The notes: generated by a model not told the origin, from the sequence alone. A stretch of DNA of 64,000 bases from Plasmodium coatneyi (GCF_001680005.1 NC_033560.1:933501-997500); one strand, 5' to 3'; shown: positions 22,815-33,929, counted from the stretch's first letter. Made by a program: numbers and translations.

Positions 22815-23951
22815 TCAGGACCCCTCTGAACGGTATATGGGAATCTCCTTCGACTCCAAAAGCATTTCCGAAAAATTGGAGATGTTTTCTAGTCCCCGTA
22901 TTTCGCTCTTCAGTTGGGGCATGCAGACAATGTGAAAGTCATTCCCGTAGAGATTTTTTATCTGCGTGAGATATTTTGACTGGAGTTTTCTTCTCGATAT
23001 ATAAACGTCTTCGAGTTCCTTGGTTTTCTGTACAAGGCTAGTAAATGATTCCTGTACTTTTTTATCCTTAATCTGTTTAAGCAAACTTTCACAATGGGAC
23101 ACATTCACCGCCATGCAGTCTAGAGGAAACACCACCTGGTTCACCACAATGTTGTAACAAGAAATATTTTTCTTAGTCAGTTCCTGTATCAGCCGTTCCG
23201 TTTCGTATACACTTAAAAACTCAGGGATGCAGACACATACAAAAGTCGTCTTTAATGGATTTTGAAAATTTGACTGAATACTAATGGACATGGCATTCAG
23301 GTGATTAATTTTTTCGTAAATTCCTTCCAGTTCCACTTCATTATTTGTAAAACTTTTCAGCATATTTAAAGTGCCTTTCAGTTTTTCTCTCAAGCTGATC
23401 AGGTAACCTAATGCTTTTTTTAATAACTCTGGAAAGGCCAACAGTCGTAAAGTATGTCCCGTCGGGGCAGTATCAAAAACGATAACTGAATACTTCATAT
23501 TTTTTATGGATTGCATTAACTCGGCGAAACATAACGCTTCATCAATTCCTGGAAAGCTTTGCAACAACTCCGGAATTATACTGTCGAAGAATTCCGTTTT
23601 GTTTAACTTGAATGCTGTGTTTTCTGAGTAGGTGGTGTCTATTTCCATGCAGTATAAATTATCGAAGGAGTTGATAAGCGTTGGTTGATTGGTAAACTTC
23701 TGATTGAAGGCATCACTTGTGTTGTGTGCTGGGTCTGTGGAGAGGAGCAGAACGGACTCCCTCCTTTTGGCTAGCTGTACCGCTATTGAGCAGGATGTAG
23801 TGGTTTTTCCTACCCCTCCCTTTCCCCCCACGAAGATCCAGTTCAGGGTCTTATTTTCCAGCAACTTGCTCAAATTCGTGTCATACTCCTCCTCGTCATA
23901 TTCGTCACTCTCCAGGGTCAGCGAACACGACAGCGAGTCCGCGTCGCTCAT
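22815..23951 (-). CDS. GET3: ATPase GET3 (tail-anchored protein targeting factor)
   Basis: A single exon from ATG 23951 (MSDADSLSC) encodes about 378 residues, the usual length. An upstream in-frame extension has no better start. The P-loop is FVGGKGGVGKTTTSCS, the switch I region is STDPAHNTSDAF and switch II is DTAPTGHTLRLL; the A-loop-like VNQVVFPLDC follows. GET3 is a cytosolic homodimeric ATPase that shields the C-terminal membrane anchor of tail-anchored proteins and hands them to the ER. The CxxC zinc pair of yeast and human enzymes is not seen; instead two cysteines are spaced CMAVNVSHC. Convergent with ARO, divergent from the methyltransferase gene. Identification is secure. Confidence 0.95.
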   Translation of the reverse strand: MSDADSLSCSLTLESDEYDEEEYDTNLSKLLENKTLNWIFVGGKGGVGKTTTSCSIAVQLAKRRESVLLLSTDPAHNTSDAFNQKFTNQPTLINSFDNLYCMEIDTTYSENTAFKLNKTEFFDSIIPELLQSFPGIDEALCFAELMQSIKNMKYSVIVFDTAPTGHTLRLLAFPELLKKALGYLISLREKLKGTLNMLKSFTNNEVELEGIYEKINHLNAMSISIQSNFQNPLKTTFVCVCIPEFLSVYETERLIQELTKKNISCYNIVVNQVVFPLDCMAVNVSHCESLLKQIKDKKVQESFTSLVQKTKELEDVYISRRKLQSKYLTQIKNLYGNDFHIVCMPQLKSEIRGLENISNFSEMLLESKEIPIYRSEGS

Positions 23952-24911
23952 CGTGGTAGGTTGTATATATTGTAAGTGGGGAGGCTTGTCACCGTGCTGG
24001 CAGTGTTGCCTTGTTAACTCGTTAAACCGATGTGACGGTTGCTGGAATACAACGCAAGGACAGGCGCTGGTCCGGGGGACTTTCTTCCTTGCCAAACGGG
24101 GGGAGATGCAAAAGTAGTGTGGCGGTAAAAAGGGGAAATTTTAAAAAAAATCAAAAAAAAATTCAAAAATAACTCACAAAGAAATAATAAATAATTCAAA
24201 AAAAAAATAATAAAATAACGTAACGTAAAATAAAATTCATAAAACAAATGGGGAGGGACGGACCAAGTCAACGAATGTACTGTTCCGTGTTGCTTCCCAT
24301 GCATGGATGCTAAATTTAAGCCCCCTCGAATGGACATATTTTGCTGCACTCGCTATCTCCGTCGCGTTGGGAGATCCCCAATGTGCGGTTCAGTGTACGT
24401 TATTACAAAAGGTATGCTCACGTTGTCGTCTCGTGTGACATCATCATATTGGCATTCTTTGAAATTGTGAGGGGGTGAACAGGAATAGCTATTTTCCGCG
24501 TGGCGCGCTCGAACAGTGCATATCTTATTATTACCACTGTGGGGAATTTTTTTTTTTTTTTTTTTCCTTCTTTGCGCACAATTGGGGGCTCATAGCAGCG
24601 GAAATGTGACAAGCGGTAAAAATGCGGCAAGGCGGATCACGCACTCGGAACATTAAAATGGTACGCAATAACTCTACCCCACGTTTGTGAATGGCCCCAT
24701 CAACAGGTAGGCAATTGCCCCACCTCTTTGAAGCGGTTATACTTACCTGTTGGCAATGTCAGTTGTAATATACTGGGGGTAGAAGCGCAGTTTCCTATAA
24801 AAATGGCGACGATTTCCATATGTTATGCATTAAGGAGTTGCCCCCTTGGCCGCTACGCCGGGCACCCCCAACTCGTTTGCATGTATCCCCCCGGTGACGG
24901 ACGTGCCAAAA
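23952..24911. other. Divergent promoter region of GET3 and the methyltransferase gene
   Basis: Contains an A/T-rich block at about 24130-24245 with repeated AATAATAAA-like words and a T run at 24547-24565. No exon could be supported, though a 5' exon of the methyltransferase gene may lie at its right end. Confidence 0.5.
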
Positions 24912-26060
24912 ATGATGAGTCGCTTTTCCCCCACGTGTATTAGTAGGGGCAATCGTAAAGTACTCCTCCCCAAGGTAGGAAAATCCCATTTTACGGGAGT
25001 GTCCCACAAAATACACCAGCAGGAGAAGCAGTCGGGGATGTTTGAAAAATTAATACACATAGGCAAGTACCACATTGAGAAGGAAGAAAAAGACGGGTTA
25101 CATACCAAATTGGTGAGTAGGCAAATTTTAAACAAATATATAGAGTCTATAAAAGCAGATTACAACAGGTTGAAAAAGGAGTTAGCGATTGGGAAGGAAA
25201 ATTACATCAAAGGAAAGTACCAAGAGTATCTGTTCGACTGCATACAGAATAATGACTACTCCGATTTAATCATTGCAGACGTCATTTACGAAAAGGAGAA
25301 AAAAATTTTATGTGTGGGAGAAGGGAACCTATCTTTTAGTACTTTACTGCAGAGGGAGTTGCGTCCATGTCAAGTAGTAGCCACTTCTATGGAGAGCCCA
25401 AATGTGTTGCTAAAAAACTGTGGTAGCATTTTTTCGAAGAATTTAAAAATTTTAGAATCGTGTGGAGGTATCTATGTTCCCGAAGTTGATGTAGAAAAAA
25501 TTGGAGAGCATTTTCTGCACAACACATTTGACGTGATAATTTTTAACTTCCCATTTGTTCTCCCATCAGATGACTTCATACAAACCAAATGGAACATACA
25601 AAGAGAGAAGCTCCACAGCGACAGGAACATCTTTCTGAAGTATTACAAAAAGGCCGAATACCTCTTACTCAACAGGATACTTTATTGGCTTTTTAAAAAT
25701 GGGTCCCTCCTACTTAAGGAGAGTGGCTTCCTACACCTTCGCCTCAACGATAAGTACTTAACGTGCGACTTTTCCAACACGTTTTCTTTATCCCTTGTAG
25801 AGAAGATTGACTTCTCTTCTTCCTATTTCATTTATAAGTCACTGAGGTATGTCCCTAGCATGATGAATAATTCCTCCTGTGGGTCTTCCTCCTCGAAGGG
25901 TCCTCCGAGCTGGACAAAAAACGTTATGTTCACCCCAAAGGGGAAGGTCTTCAGGAGCTTCAAGATGGGCCACACGTGCACGCTGGTCTTTCAGAAGGGG
26001 GCGAGCAACCAAACGGACGTAAACGATGCTAGTGGCGGAAGTGACGATAGCTACGGATAG
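24912..26060 (+). CDS. DUF2431 (BMT5-like) rRNA methyltransferase domain protein
   Basis: The frame from ATG 24912 encodes about 382 residues. An earlier in-frame stretch has no ATG, so a spliced 5' exon is possible. After a helical, charged region (about 50-110) comes the motif ILCVGEGNLSFSTLL, the signature SAM-binding loop of the DUF2431 family, followed by VVATSMES (end of strand 2), FDVIIFNFPFV (motif IV region) and a final strand pair near HLRLND. Yeast Bmt5 of this family methylates N3 of a uridine in 25S rRNA. The first ~45 residues are basic (RGNRKVLLPKVGKSHF) and could be a targeting leader, so the site of action is uncertain. Its stop lies 48 bases from the stop of the convergent RFC1-like gene. 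Confidence 0.72.
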   Translation: MMSRFSPTCISRGNRKVLLPKVGKSHFTGVSHKIHQQEKQSGMFEKLIHIGKYHIEKEEKDGLHTKLVSRQILNKYIESIKADYNRLKKELAIGKENYIKGKYQEYLFDCIQNNDYSDLIIADVIYEKEKKILCVGEGNLSFSTLLQRELRPCQVVATSMESPNVLLKNCGSIFSKNLKILESCGGIYVPEVDVEKIGEHFLHNTFDVIIFNFPFVLPSDDFIQTKWNIQREKLHSDRNIFLKYYKKAEYLLLNRILYWLFKNGSLLLKESGFLHLRLNDKYLTCDFSNTFSLSLVEKIDFSSSYFIYKSLRYVPSMMNNSSCGSSSSKGPPSWTKNVMFTPKGKVFRSFKMGHTCTLVFQKGASNQTDVNDASGGSDDSYG

Positions 26061-26108
26061 CGGTTTGCAAAACAGATTGGCATAACAGACTGGTTTAACA
26101 GATTGGTT

Positions 26109-29100
26109 TTACGACTTGGCGTCTCCACGCCTGCGGGGGGCCAAGTTGGCCACCTTGCTGTTATGAAGGAGGTCGTACACCACGCTGGCGGAAGAGAAGT
26201 TGAAGGGGCACCCGAAGTGGGTCATCAGGCTCCGGTACTTCTTCACCTTTTCGCAAAATATTTTGTTGCACTTTTCCATCTTCCCCTTCATGTGGTCCTT
26301 CACCTTGGTCTCGTTAATGAAGTCGATGTTGTTTCCGCCTGTTTGGGGGATGATGCATTCGCTCTTTTGCCGTTCCGCTAGGTTTTTTTCGCCCACACGG
26401 TTGCCTCGTCTACCATCCCCTTTACCATCGCCTTTGTCATCCCCCTTGCCGTCTCGTATATCCCCCCTACCGTTGCCTCCGCCTTCGCTGCGGCGCCAGG
26501 CCAGCCGGAAGGGCGGACTCATGAAGAGGTACTTCCGCCAGTACACCGTCATATCGACGGCAATCAAATTTATGTTGACGTCATCTGACTTTACCAAAAT
26601 GCAAGCGTATAAAAAAAGCTCCAAGACTTTTATGAGAATGCGCTGTCTGTGCCGCTTGGCCCTGTCGTCCATATATAAGTAATCGCTCCTCTCATTTAGT
26701 TGGTTGCTATTTTTTTTTACCGTTAAGTCGAAATTTAATTTTTCGTTTTGTATGTGCATTTTGTCATAACAGTCGAGGACGAGAGTACGTATTTCCTCCA
26801 CGTCAAATTCTCGGAAGAAGTAGTAGTCTTCGTTTAGCCTCTTCATAATCTTTGCCTTCTTCAGGCGGATTGTGCTGTTCTGGCTGCGTCGGTCGGCGGG
26901 TTCACCAGAGGAGGGGGTACATAACGCAGCGTTAGACGCACCGCCTGACGTGATGCCTAACGCGACGCCTAACGCGATATCTGACTTGCCACCAAGTTCA
27001 GACCTCAGTGCCTGCTCCACCTCGTCATAGTTGCTCATAAAGAAGCGATTCATGAGATGGTCCGATATATACTCCTGCAGCGCATCATTGGGGAAGTTCA
27101 AGGGGGCTTGGTCAGCTATCCTCTCCTCTGCCTTCTGACCACTAAGGGATGGTGCATCTCCCCACCGCTGCACGTAATTCACGTAGGAAGCTAGGAGGTG
27201 CATCTTACTGTAGACGCTCTCGATCGAGTAGGAAAAGTCCTTCAACCTGCACGTCTCAAAAAGTACGCTAAACAGTTTTTTGTTCAAATTTCTTATAACA
27301 CAGGAAGAGACAGCAAAGCATCTATAAAATAAAGCATCCCTAGAAGGAACGCCAAAGTTAATGAGCACATGGTTTATGTTGTCTAGCAGAGGAAAGGAAA
27401 AACTGGATAAGCTATTCATGACGTAATTCTTGTCTTCATACATGCAAATGTTCACGTCATTTCGAGCACTCAATTCTTGAAGGGAGTTCTTGTCTAACTT
27501 ATTAGCGTTATAAATAGAGATGGGTTTTAACCCATGTGTGTATTTAAAAAAGTAGTTGATATTTTTATACTTCTGCACTTTGCTTTCATATATTGGGCAT
27601 AAATCGCAGGCGTAGCAGATGAGTTCAACCAATCTCCTTACTCCACAGTTGGGGGGGTAGACTAGGAATATAATGTTACTCTTTTCTAGATACATGTCTA
27701 ATGGATCCTTTCGTTGGTTACCACCACCCTTCGGGGTTGACCTTCCCTTAGGGGTTGATCTTCCCCTGGGGGTTGACTTCCCATTGGAGGGTTTCTCTAC
27801 GCCCTCTTCTGGAAAGAACTTCCTCAAAATTTTGTACAATTTTAAAGCTTCGTTTTTATGCCCTGCAATTTCGTAGAGACTGTTAGGCCGAAAGAACACT
27901 CTCCATAAATTGGTCACCTCTTTTAGCTTCTCACTTTTTTTCATATTACGCGTTATGCTTCTATCTAATATATTCGCACTGTCATTATTGTTCAGTTCCT
28001 TTTCCTCATTGGACATTTCGCCTGACTGGTCTGTCTGCTCGAAGTACTCCTCCGCGGAAATGCACTCCAGGGAGGACGCATCATCATCATCGTGATTGTC
28101 TCCTGGGGGGAGTGTTTTCTCCTCAATGTGAGTTTCGTTTTTCTTCCGTTCTGGGCTGTCTTCCTTTGAATTACTACTGTCAGATGGATCCATCACCGCG
28201 TGGGGGCTGCCCCTCGGGGAGGTCTTGGCTTCACTGTCCAGGTGGTTCTTGGACATGGTTTCTTCGCCAGAAACGCACTCCCCCCGTGCATCGCACGTGA
28301 GCAAGTCGTTACTGATGTGGCAGGAGGAGAAAACTTCGCAGAGGTTTCTAACGAAGAGCACAAATTCTGAAGTCTCCCCGTCTTTGCGCAGTGAGAGCAT
28401 CAACTCGTGGTACCTCCTTCTGTAGCAATACAGCAGGGAGTTTACGTCGGGGTGGAACTTCCCCCTGGATAAATGCAAAAACAAAAAAAAGTCACTTAAC
28501 CGTTTCGTCAAATTGGAATTTAACACACTCTTATACTGAGAATGAGAAGCCTCCAACATTTCAGACAAGCTCTTCCGTATGACTCTGCAAAACTGAAGCA
28601 CCTTTCTCTCAATCGACTTGGTCGGTGCACTATCTATATTAGTCTGGTTAATTAGAAACTTGTACCGTTTTGCGTTATTTCTATTTATCGGGGCAAACAG
28701 ATCAATGCGTTTCTTTACGTCTACATTTAGGTGCTCTAGAATAGCCTCTTCGTCAAAAATGGGACCTTTAAAGTTGGCCATTTTTTTTACAAAGTCCTCA
28801 CTTAAACCGTGTCCAATGATTAATGCGTTGCTTCTCCGTAGGTTGTTCGTGATCCCGTATCCTGCATCTTTCACCTTATTCACCAGTGCGAAGTTACTAA
28901 AGAGGGTGAACTTCCCAGAGATGAAAAAGGTAAACGGTTTGTTCGAGTGGTCTCTCAACAGCTTGCATGGGGAGATGCCTTTCTCGAAGGAGCAATTTGC
29001 GGTGGAACATTTTCCCGTGGCACCCTTCTGCGTGACGTCCTTCTGTGTGACGTCCCTCTGGGGACCTTCCCTTCCCTCCTGAACCTCCACGTGGTTGTTG

Positions 29101-31151
29101 TACTCCCTGTCAAAATAGTACTTGTTTAAAACTCGAAGAATTTTAATCCTCCTCTTCTCATTTAAGATATCACTTACGTCATCATTTATCATGAAGTTAT
29201 TTTTTATGGAGGTTAATTTATCTTGAACGTTATTTTTCAGTTGGTGGAGGTTCGTTTGGAAGGGGTTCCCAAATGGGTGGTCTTTTCCCGTCCTTTTTTG
29301 TGCCTCCTTTGCGTGGTTCGCCCACGCGCCATCCGGGTGCACCGTGGGGGGGAAGTCCGATTCGCCAGAGGGGTCATCGCAATCGTCATGGTTATCCTCC
29401 TCATCGTCATTGTCATTATCGTTGCCATCATCATCATCATCCTTATTGTTTTCGTCATTGTCCCCGCCACTTACACCCACTACGCAGCTTTTACTTGCCT
29501 TTCTGGAAAACCCACTAAAGAAGCCAACGTTCAGACACGTCTTTCTGCCAGCCCTGTTGGAAGAGTTCTTACGTCCCCCCTCTGTGTTGGCATCCGATTC
29601 GGCGTCTGTGTCCATGTCAATGCCAATGCTCGTGTGTGCACCTACTCCTACACAACTGACTCTCCCAATCCGAACCCTTTTCGTTTTGGCTCGTTCCATT
29701 TCGAATTCATTGTCTGATTTTAACACTCGTTTGTTTTCCTTTACATAATTTCTCCTTCCTGGCGTTACGGGGCTGTTCGTATGTTCCTTTTGGGATAAGT
29801 CATCACAGGTTTGATCCCCTTCTTCCCCTCCGTCACCCCCATCGGGGCTATACCTTTCCCTTTTTTTTCTCTCCCCATAGAGTGCACCATCATTTTTGCT
29901 GTACCTTTCTCCATCCGAAATGGAATTTCTCTTGTACGATCGGTTCATTGCACTGAGGGTGTCTCCTTCGTCTACGCCGGCGCCGCGTTTGGGTGTACCT
30001 TCACCAGTGTCACGTTTAAGTATACCACCACCAGTTTCCCCTTTCGCACCACACCTGCCATTGGATCTCCCGGTGCAGCCAAAGTTAGACGCACTCCCAT
30101 CGCTATCCGCACTGCTGAACCTACCCTCGGAAGCACTGTCCTCATTCACATTCCCATTCACAGTTATTTCAATGTTATTGCCGAAAAAATTGACGAGGGA
30201 GATTTTCCTCGACTTCACTAACTTTGCGCATTTTTCAGGGGGGAAGGAGGAGCGCAGAATATTTTCCTCTTTTCCATCTCCCCCATTTGGCTCTGAGGAA
30301 ACATTTTCAATGTTATTCCCTTCTGTGGGTGATATGGAAGGAAGGTCTACGCGGGGTCCCTTCGACTGATCCCGCCCAGGAACAGAATCCACAGCATCCA
30401 CAGCACCCGCAACATCCGCGTTATGCTGGTCATCCGATTCATTTTTCTTTCTTTTGAGTCCCCTTTTTGTTTTGTTCCCCTCGTCTTGGGATTCTCCATG
30501 GGGGTGTTTCCAATCAGGGGTAATTTCGTCACGCCGCTTTTCTTCACCCTCAGTTTTCACGTTCTCCCCCTCCTTCCTCCTTAACGTCGTGCCAACGGTG
30601 GGCACCCTACTCACGTCCCTCGACAAAGTGGACTTCACATTGGCAATTCCACAAATCTTCGCAGACGGCTTAATATTCGTGCGGTTCATCTTGTTTGTCA
30701 CTTCATTTTCTACTCCTGGTGAAGCACAAAATGGGTTCCCCTTCTTTGGGGGATATTCCATTTGGCTTGTCCCCTCTCCTCCTGCATCTACACCAGTGAG
30801 TAACACATTTTTGTCCCAAGTCTGGTGCATCTTTTCCTTCACTTGGGAAATTCCTGGTAGGGATGTTATACTTATGGTTGTAGGTATGCCCGATGGACGT
30901 CCGTCGGCATGTGGGTTGTTCTCACCGTTGGGGGGGTTCGGTGTCTGAAGCATTTTGGCCGCTTCGCCACTCTTCACAATTTTAAAGAAGTTAGTAATTT
31001 TGTTTGTGCATATTTCTTCTTTTTTTTTCCTCCTCCTATCGTTGTTTGTCTTCGTGGGGACATCTCCCCTGGGGGGTTCACTCCTCATGGATTCTCCCTT
31101 GATATCCTGCATCTCCATCCGTGCAGCGGGTGTGTAAATATTTTTTGGCAT
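26109..31151 (-). CDS. Large RFC1-like protein with BRCT and degenerate AAA+ module
   Basis: A single exon from ATG 31151 encodes about 1680 residues. Two PIP-like motifs occur in the first fifth: KITNFFKIV (residues 51-59) and ISLVNFFGNN (about 315). Low-complexity charged sequence follows, including an Asp/Asn block. A BRCT domain spans roughly residues 725-810 (FFISGKFTLFSN, NALIIGHG). After another linker comes the clamp-loader start LWRVFFRPNSLYEIAGHKNEA, matching W..KYRP..L.dIiGn in replication factor C subunits. The P-loop position reads FLVYPPNCGVRRLVE, lacking GKT. Helical RFC-box-like sequence and a C-terminal YYFFREFDVEEI resembling the RFC1 tail follow. RFC1 loads PCNA at primer ends. 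From memory P. falciparum has a separate canonical RFC1 on chromosome 2, so this may be a divergent paralogue with lost ATP hydrolysis. Confidence 0.62.
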   Translation of the reverse strand: MPKNIYTPAARMEMQDIKGESMRSEPPRGDVPTKTNNDRRRKKKEEICTNKITNFFKIVKSGEAAKMLQTPNPPNGENNPHADGRPSGIPTTISITSLPGISQVKEKMHQTWDKNVLLTGVDAGGEGTSQMEYPPKKGNPFCASPGVENEVTNKMNRTNIKPSAKICGIANVKSTLSRDVSRVPTVGTTLRRKEGENVKTEGEEKRRDEITPDWKHPHGESQDEGNKTKRGLKRKKNESDDQHNADVAGAVDAVDSVPGRDQSKGPRVDLPSISPTEGNNIENVSSEPNGGDGKEENILRSSFPPEKCAKLVKSRKISLVNFFGNNIEITVNGNVNEDSASEGRFSSADSDGSASNFGCTGRSNGRCGAKGETGGGILKRDTGEGTPKRGAGVDEGDTLSAMNRSYKRNSISDGERYSKNDGALYGERKKRERYSPDGGDGGEEGDQTCDDLSQKEHTNSPVTPGRRNYVKENKRVLKSDNEFEMERAKTKRVRIGRVSCVGVGAHTSIGIDMDTDAESDANTEGGRKNSSNRAGRKTCLNVGFFSGFSRKASKSCVVGVSGGDNDENNKDDDDDGNDNDNDDEEDNHDDCDDPSGESDFPPTVHPDGAWANHAKEAQKRTGKDHPFGNPFQTNLHQLKNNVQDKLTSIKNNFMINDDVSDILNEKRRIKILRVLNKYYFDREYNNHVEVQEGREGPQRDVTQKDVTQKGATGKCSTANCSFEKGISPCKLLRDHSNKPFTFFISGKFTLFSNFALVNKVKDAGYGITNNLRRSNALIIGHGLSEDFVKKMANFKGPIFDEEAILEHLNVDVKKRIDLFAPINRNNAKRYKFLINQTNIDSAPTKSIERKVLQFCRVIRKSLSEMLEASHSQYKSVLNSNLTKRLSDFFLFLHLSRGKFHPDVNSLLYCYRRRYHELMLSLRKDGETSEFVLFVRNLCEVFSSCHISNDLLTCDARGECVSGEETMSKNHLDSEAKTSPRGSPHAVMDPSDSSNSKEDSPERKKNETHIEEKTLPPGDNHDDDDASSLECISAEEYFEQTDQSGEMSNEEKELNNNDSANILDRSITRNMKKSEKLKEVTNLWRVFFRPNSLYEIAGHKNEALKLYKILRKFFPEEGVEKPSNGKSTPRGRSTPKGRSTPKGGGNQRKDPLDMYLEKSNIIFLVYPPNCGVRRLVELICYACDLCPIYESKVQKYKNINYFFKYTHGLKPISIYNANKLDKNSLQELSARNDVNICMYEDKNYVMNSLSSFSFPLLDNINHVLINFGVPSRDALFYRCFAVSSCVIRNLNKKLFSVLFETCRLKDFSYSIESVYSKMHLLASYVNYVQRWGDAPSLSGQKAEERIADQAPLNFPNDALQEYISDHLMNRFFMSNYDEVEQALRSELGGKSDIALGVALGITSGGASNAALCTPSSGEPADRRSQNSTIRLKKAKIMKRLNEDYYFFREFDVEEIRTLVLDCYDKMHIQNEKLNFDLTVKKNSNQLNERSDYLYMDDRAKRHRQRILIKVLELFLYACILVKSDDVNINLIAVDMTVYWRKYLFMSPPFRLAWRRSEGGGNGRGDIRDGKGDDKGDGKGDGRRGNRVGEKNLAERQKSECIIPQTGGNNIDFINETKVKDHMKGKMEKCNKIFCEKVKKYRSLMTHFGCPFNFSSASVVYDLLHNSKVANLAPRRRGDAKS

Positions 31152-33929
31152 GCTTTTCCCACCCACTCGTTTTAGCTGAACGGTACGTCAGGATATGAAA
31201 AGAGAGTGATACCTCATGGGCTGCTTTAAAAAAAAAAAAAAAACAAATGATGATGAACAATAAAATTTACATTTTCGATAAGGAAACTAACGAATGAGCA
31301 CTTCGAACTGCTCCCAGGGGTATAACCTATAGTATTCAAATTATGCGCTAATTTTGTGTATTTTTTTTTTTTTTTTCTTTTTGGAGAAAATTTCGGAGAA
31401 CACACTGTTTGGGATGAGCATACAAAAAAAAAAATCATTGCACATCCTGGATGTATATATTTATTTTTTTTAATTTCCCCCAATTTAGTGCATACCAAAT
31501 GCATATTTGCACGTATCCTTCTCTTTTTCCTTTACGCGCATTTCGCCTGTGTGGCACCTTCGGGCCAGTCCTTTTGCAAGTCCTTTCTCCCTGCAGAAGA
31601 CAGTTAATTGGAGGAAAATAACAGGTCCTCTGTGGGGGGAAAGGTTGTGTGGACATGGTCGTTTTCCCTCCTGAGCATACAGAGAGTTACTGCAAGGGGG
31701 AGAGCCAAAAAAAAAAAAAAAAAAAATGCATTGTGCGAGAGCACGTGGAAAGCATCGAAGGAGAGTGCCCCCAGGGTAGGCTCACGCACATGCAGGGGAG
31801 TCTTTCTGCATGATTGATGCACCACACCATTACACTAACAATGGAGGTCCGACAAACGCGCGAAGGAGAATACACAAAAAAAAAGAAAAAAAAAATGAAG
31901 ACAAATGAATTCTCCCCCGCAGGAAGGAAACAAAATGAAGCCTTTAAAATGTGTACAGAGAATATTTTTTTTTTTTTTTTTTTTTCCAAAGTTTACATTC
32001 CCAATGCGTAGTGTAGTGCCAGTTTTGTCTCTGCCTCACCCTTTTACACATTTTTTGGACCTCAATGAGGACCCAGGAAAAACGAATGTTTCAATTTTTC
32101 TAAATGTTAATATTTCCAAAAGGAGAAGCCCATTCGCTTAAAATGTATTTCGAATTAGCCCTACCAGACGGTACACCCTCCTTTCTCTTCGTTATCTACC
32201 CATTTGGCGTCTTTCCCTGGGGTCATTTTTTTTTTATAATTTATTTCAATCATAAAGATATGAACATTTTAGTGTTTTCTACACGGATGTATCGTCACCC
32301 CTTGATGGACGTCCCTGATTCGGGAGAGAGGAGAAGAAGTTATGTGGACTTGCTTCATTTCTACAGTGCGAGTTATCCTTTTGAAGGGGGCTTAACTGGT
32401 CCATTAGGGTAAATGACAGCACCCCACAAGAGAAGGGGAAAATAAATGGTACATATCTAGTAAGAGACACTCTACACCTACAGGATAATTCTTTCGAGGT
32501 TTCCAGGCGGGTTCAATTTAGAATGAGTGCGCCATACTAGGGGTCTCTTCTTTATCGGTTTGATTGCACACAAGCAGGGGCGTCTCTCCTTCTCGACTAC
32601 ATTTTTGTGCCCCCGTTGTAACGAACAACTGGGAGGGTTCCCATTAGGGGTTACGCGAACGTTTGGGGACGACGAACCGGTGGTGGGCTGTTCGATCAGA
32701 CGACGATGCATTGCCCTATCAGGTTCTGTTACGATGGCTGATCATCTACTGGTGCGCTGACCAACCGACTCACTTCCTCCCCCCATGGGTTCAATTCGAT
32801 GGACGCGTCCTCACTAAATGGGTGGATTCTTCAACCCATGTCACGCTCCTAATGTAGATATATTCAGAAGAAATGGAAAAGTATACGCAGTCGTATATAC
32901 ACGGTGGCGCTGGGTGAATACTCGACTAAAAAACGACACTCTTGTGTGAGCTTTTATGTTGATCACCTTCCCCGAGTGTAATGGGTCAAATTGCAACGTA
33001 ACAGGTGAGATGAAGTTCAGTTCGCGAATCTTCTACGTAGCTTTTGCCAGTTGGGTAATTATAGGAGACATTTTTTTTTTTTTTTTTCAAAATGATTCGG
33101 TCATTCCTGTGCAGGAGATATGCCGCCACGTAATGTTGTTCTCTCCGTTTTTTTTTTTTTTTTTTTTTATTTATTTTTTTTTTTTCTTTGTTGAATGGCG
33201 ATACTTTGCATTTTCTCCGTTAAGCATAGTAGGGTGGTAAAGTGACACATTCGAAATGGTTTCTTTTGTTAATTTCCTTTCCTTCATTATTTATTAATTT
33301 TTTTAGTTTTTTTTTTTTTTTTTTTTTTATCATTCCGGCTTTGTTAGGCTGCGCGCAGCCGGGAACGCGCGATTGGCTTCTTTTCCCCCTGCGTGTCATT
33401 TGCAGCGGAGTAATGGCTCGATTGTCATTTGTGCGTGCTTCGTCCAGTTGCTTCTTCCATTTGCTACAATACGCTAATCCTTTCCGTTGCTTCACCCCGT
33501 TGCTATACTGTCCTCACATCTGACCTTCCGAGAGGGGAAGCCACCCCGATTGGCATTTTCCCCAGTCGATTTGTAACCCATTTTGTTTTCACCCTTTTTG
33601 CAGTCTCCATTAGTGGGGTCTTCCTTGGCGTTACCGCGAACAGTCAGGGGGGGCCCAATCCGTCCATGTGCGTTGCTTCACAAATTGGCTGTGCGTGTGC
33701 TCTGCAGGGGGAGCACATACACGTTTGTGCATGGCCAGTGAGGGTAAAACTTCCGTTGTCAGTTTGCCTATACTAGTTTGACCGTGCAAATTTGCCTGTA
33801 CAATTTTGCCTTTCCCCCCCTTGGCCATTATGATAACGGTACCGCAAGAGGGGTAAACGATTTGTTCTCACATCACCGTGCGCGCAAGATTCACCTTCCC
33901 ATGGCCATAATATCGTGACCACCCAAACG
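31152..33929. other. Long divergent region between the RFC1-like gene and CRK3
   Basis: 2.8 kb with many homopolymers: A at 31229-31244, T at 31361-31377, A at 31709-31726, T at 31967-31985, and T-rich blocks at 33071-33087, 33150-33186 and 33311-33329. Several short frames exist on both strands, none with recognisable content. It presumably carries two promoters and long 5' untranslated regions. Confidence 0.5.

Noticed and set aside
29223..30950. Several plus-strand frames of 130-165 codons within the RFC1-like gene
   Set aside because: They lie antisense to one uninterrupted 1680-codon frame with recognisable domains and have no domain sense of their own.
32660..32860. Possible tRNA because of GGTTCAATTC and GTTCGATC words
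   Set aside because: No acceptor stem or anticodon arm could be paired around these words.
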